The notes below the pieces were generated by a model. It did no database searches. It was not told the DNA's origin and saw only the letters and a program-made list of their open reading frames with translations. Of a DNA stretch of 64,000 bases, positions 61,632-64,000 are shown piece by piece (the stretch's first letter is position 1; each line of letters starts with the position of its first letter). Made by a program: the position numbers and the translations under genes. Origin of the DNA: Frateuria_A sp035943815 (GTDB lineage Bacteria; Pseudomonadota; Gammaproteobacteria; Xanthomonadales; Rhodanobacteraceae); contig NZ_DASZBU010000015.1 of assembly GCF_035943815.1 (NCBI RefSeq), positions 434,001-498,000 of the forward strand, given 5' to 3'.

Positions 61632-62803
61632 GGAAGCGCCTCCGTCGCCGTATTCGCCGGCGCGGTCGCCTGCTGCAGGACTCCGTCCAGCCGATCGATA
61701 TTGATCTCCCAGCTGAAGCCGCGTGCGTGTGCGGCGATGGCGGAGCCGTCCCACGGGCGGGTGGCTGCGTCGACCAGCGCCGCCGACAGTGCCGCACGGT
61801 CGCCCAGCGGCACCAGCCGGCCGGCGTGCCCGGGCACCACCTCGGGGATACCGCCCACGTGCGTTGCAACTACCGGCGTGCCGCAGGCCATCGCCTCCAG
61901 CACCACGTTGGGCACGCCCTCGTTGTGGCTGGGCAGGCACAGCACGTCGGCGGCGCGGAACCAGCCCGGCAGCGCGTCGTGCGGCATCGCACCGACCAGC
62001 TGCAGCCGCACCTCGACGCCGAGCGCACGGGCGCGCGCGAGCAGCGTGCCGCGGCACGGCCCGTCGCCTACGTAGACCAGCCGCGCCTGCGGCCGCGCCG
62101 CCAGCACAGCGGGAAAGGCCTCCAGCAGGTCGATGCAACCCTTGCTCTCCTTGAGATTGCCGACGTACAGCAGCAGTGGCGCGTCCGCAGCATCTATGCC
62201 CAGCTGCGTCCGCGCGGCATCCCGACTACCTGGGGCGAACAGCGTGCCGTCCACACCGTTGTAGAGCGTGTGCACGCGCGCCGCGTCCGCGCCCAGCGCG
62301 ACCGCCTTGCCGGCCAGCGCACGGCTCACCGCCACCACGGCCGCGGCGCCGCGCAGCGCCGCGCGGATCTGCGGCCGGCGCAGGGCGTGCGTGGCCTGCA
62401 CGTTCAGGTCGCTGCCGTGCACCTTCACCACGTAGGGAACGCCGAGCAGGCGCGCCAGCCAGCCGGCGGCGACCGCGTCGGGATAGCCCCAGCTGGCGAG
62501 GATGCAGTCGTAGCCGGCCGCGCGCAGTCGCCGCCCTCGCTGCAGCAGCAGCGAGGCCAGCCAGCACACCGCATGCAGCGCACGGCCCACCCGCGGCGGG
62601 TAGACGAACACGAAGTGGTCGGTGCGCAGCCCCGGCACCTGCACGCGGCCGCGAGCGCCGCGCAGGCGCTCGCGGAAGTCCACCGCGGCCAGCACCTCGA
62701 CCGTATGGCGCCGGCCCAGGCGCTCGAACTGCTGGCGGTTGAACGCGCCGCGCAGCGGGTCCCAGGGTGTAGGGAAAAGGTTGGTCAGCACCAGCACTTT
62801 CAT
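61628..62803 (-). CDS. Family 4 glycosyltransferase
   Basis: A 391-aa GT-B transferase: N-terminal VLVLTNLFPTPWDPLRGAF, central KVHGSDLNVQ, donor region PSHNEGVPNVVLEAMACGTP. The N-lobe hallmark (TNLFPTP) is typical of the exosortase-locus transferases. It adds another sugar. Start at 62803 overlaps the previous stop. Confidence 0.87.
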   Translation of the reverse strand: MKVLVLTNLFPTPWDPLRGAFNRQQFERLGRRHTVEVLAAVDFRERLRGARGRVQVPGLRTDHFVFVYPPRVGRALHAVCWLASLLLQRGRRLRAAGYDCILASWGYPDAVAAGWLARLLGVPYVVKVHGSDLNVQATHALRRPQIRAALRGAAAVVAVSRALAGKAVALGADAARVHTLYNGVDGTLFAPGSRDAARTQLGIDAADAPLLLYVGNLKESKGCIDLLEAFPAVLAARPQARLVYVGDGPCRGTLLARARALGVEVRLQLVGAMPHDALPGWFRAADVLCLPSHNEGVPNVVLEAMACGTPVVATHVGGIPEVVPGHAGRLVPLGDRAALSAALVDAATRPWDGSAIAAHARGFSWEINIDRLDGVLQQATAPANTATEALP

Positions 62804-63927
62804 GCGCCCTTCTCCGCTGCGCCGTACAGCTCGGCATAGCGTGCCGCCACCGCCTCGAGCGAGCCGCGGGTTTCCACCATCGCCCGTGCCGCGGCGCCGA
62901 GTCGTGCGGCGCGGTCCGGATCGCGCATCAGGCCCAGGATCGCTTGTGCCAGGGACTCGACATCACGCGGCGGCACGATGCAGCCGGTCACGCCGTCGCG
63001 CACGATCTCGCGGTTGCCGCCCACGTCGGTCGCCACGATCGGCAAGGCCGTCGCGCTGGCCTCGAGCAGGGCCATCGAATACCCCTCGCTCACCGAGGAC
63101 AGGGCGAACACGTCCAACCCCTGCAGCAGCTCGCGCACGTCGCTGCGGTCGCCCAGGAAATGCACGACTGCCTCCACACCCTCGCTGCGAGCGCACGACT
63201 CCAGCTCCGCCCGCAGATTGCCATCGCCGACCAGCAACAGCGCGCTGTCCGGCAGCTGTTCGTGCACGCGGCGGAAGGCGCGGATCAGGCTCGACTGGTC
63301 CTTGGCCCAGTTGAGCCGCCCCACGGTACCCACCAGGTGCGTCTGCGGCGGCAACCCGAGCATCTGCCGCAGATGCAGGCGTGCGGAGGGGGAAACGGTG
63401 GCGAATTCCTGCACGCGCAGGCCGTTGGGCACCACCCGCAACTTGCCGCGCGGGACCAGTCGGCGTTCGATCGCGCCGTTGCCCGCCGCCTCGCAGACCA
63501 TCGTGACGATGTCGGTACGCACCAGCCCGGCGCGATAGAGCATCTCGGCGCGGTTCCAACGCCGCATGCCGCCCATGCCATGGCGGGTGTTGACCACTTT
63601 GCCCAGGCCCAGGCCCAGGCTGGCCAGTACCACCAGGTAGTGCGCCACCGCATTGTGGGTATGCAGCACGTCGGTGGCGTGCGCGCGGATCAGTGCCCGC
63701 GCGCGGGAGAGCGCGGCAAGGTCCAGCCCCTTGCGCTTACCGCAGGCATGCACGGGAATGCCCAGCGCATCGAGTTCGTGCGCCAGCGTCCCGCGCTCGA
63801 ACAGGCACACCACCTGGCAGCGATAACCCTGCTGGTGCTGCAGCTTGACCAGCTCCAGCACCACGCGCTCCAGTCCCCCCCGGTTGAGGTTTTCGACGAC
63901 GTGGGTGATGTTCTTCGGAGGGTTCAT
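62800..63927 (-). CDS. Family 4 glycosyltransferase
   Basis: A 375-aa GT-B transferase: NLNRGGLERVVLELVKLQ start, VGRLNWAKDQSSLIRAFR hinge and SSVSEGYSMALLEASATALP donor site, as in exosortase-system GTs. It acts early or late in repeat-unit assembly; order not readable. Its ATG overlaps the ligase stop upstream (ATGA). Confidence 0.88.
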   Translation of the reverse strand: MNPPKNITHVVENLNRGGLERVVLELVKLQHQQGYRCQVVCLFERGTLAHELDALGIPVHACGKRKGLDLAALSRARALIRAHATDVLHTHNAVAHYLVVLASLGLGLGKVVNTRHGMGGMRRWNRAEMLYRAGLVRTDIVTMVCEAAGNGAIERRLVPRGKLRVVPNGLRVQEFATVSPSARLHLRQMLGLPPQTHLVGTVGRLNWAKDQSSLIRAFRRVHEQLPDSALLLVGDGNLRAELESCARSEGVEAVVHFLGDRSDVRELLQGLDVFALSSVSEGYSMALLEASATALPIVATDVGGNREIVRDGVTGCIVPPRDVESLAQAILGLMRDPDRAARLGAAARAMVETRGSLEAVAARYAELYGAAEKGA

Positions 63928-64000
63928 GCAACAGGCGCGGTGAGGGCGGAGACGGTAACGCGCAGCTTGCCGCTGGGCGTCAGAGGAATGTCGTCGACGA
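63924..64000 (-). CDS. C-terminal end of a second acyl-CoA ligase (cut by window edge)
   Basis: About 24 codons ending VDDIPLTPSGKLRVTVSALT and APVA. PLTPSGK is the ANL A10 motif with the catalytic Lys. The rest lies right of the window. It overlaps the glycosyltransferase start by four bases and belongs to the same reverse EPS operon. Confidence 0.75.
   Translation of the reverse strand, partial: VDDIPLTPSGKLRVTVSALTAPVA

Noticed and set aside
1..64000. Possible circular molecule joining the two ligase fragments
   Set aside because: Fusing the end of the window to its start would give a ligase of about 320 residues lacking roughly 200 residues of the ANL fold, so these are two different genes.
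1..64000. CRISPR arrays or Cas genes
   Set aside because: No regularly spaced repeats of 24-40 bases were found; the only clustered repeats are the heptamer iterons and arm sites.

Overview
High-GC chromosomal DNA of a gammaproteobacterium, most likely of the Xanthomonadales (Rhodanobacter/Dyella/Xanthomonas relatives). This is inferred from GC-rich codon use, a PEP-CTERM/exosortase-type exopolysaccharide (EPS) locus, and the order SPOR protein - coaX - birA - PhoPQ-like two-component system - dusA. No 16S rRNA gene or other direct taxonomic marker is present.

The chromosomal backbone is cut by two integrated elements. Left backbone (1-4.68 kb): acyl-CoA ligase (cut by the window edge), acyl carrier protein, an AsnB-like amidotransferase and a divergent polysaccharide deacetylase, all typical of EPS loci. 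Element 1 (about 4.68-18.09 kb) sits in the 3' end of tRNA-Thr(TGT). It has a 17-bp perfect att repeat, a P4-type integrase, an AlpA regulator, a RepA-like helicase followed by a GGCGACA iteron cluster, a small terminase subunit and an 882-aa phage-type protein. It has no portal, capsid, large terminase or tail genes, so it looks like a replicating phage satellite or a much reduced prophage. Its right end carries small cargo genes and a convincing unannotated structured RNA.

Middle backbone (18.1-24.8 kb): tRNA-Thr, SPOR protein, coaX, birA, a PepSY/response regulator/sensor kinase operon and dusA. Element 2 (24.67-52.41 kb) is a 27.7-kb island in the 5' end of dusA. It has a 32-bp perfect direct repeat at both ends, a tyrosine recombinase next to the left end, and the cut-off original dusA start still visible at the right end. 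The element supplies the present dusA start. Its cargo is mostly defence or conflict genes: a DUF262/DUF1524 GmrSD-like nuclease; a DUF6361 - phospholipase D - SF2 helicase operon; a small ORF coupled to a DUF4238 protein; an XRE/ImmA-IrrE pair divergent from a ubiquitin-like operon (YjzC-like protein, triple beta-grasp multi-ubiquitin protein, fused E2-like/E1 enzyme, DUF6527 protein); a PrtN/replication-type control operon; HipBA; and a fatty-acid desaturase, NhaA and histidine kinase group.

Right backbone (52.6-64 kb): main EPS locus. Forward genes encode a Wza-like export lipoprotein, a chain-length protein, a CpsD-like P-loop protein lacking the Walker lysine, an outer-membrane beta-barrel and two exosortase-associated alpha/beta hydrolases. 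Convergent reverse genes encode a deacetylase-like protein, three glycosyltransferases, a NodB deacetylase and the C-terminus of a second acyl-CoA ligase. Without the two islands, the EPS genes at both window ends would be separated only by the short tRNA-Thr to dusA block.

The strongest candidates for an under-described system are the ubiquitin-like conjugation operon with its own repressor/protease pair and operator array, and the DUF6361-PLD-helicase trio beside it.
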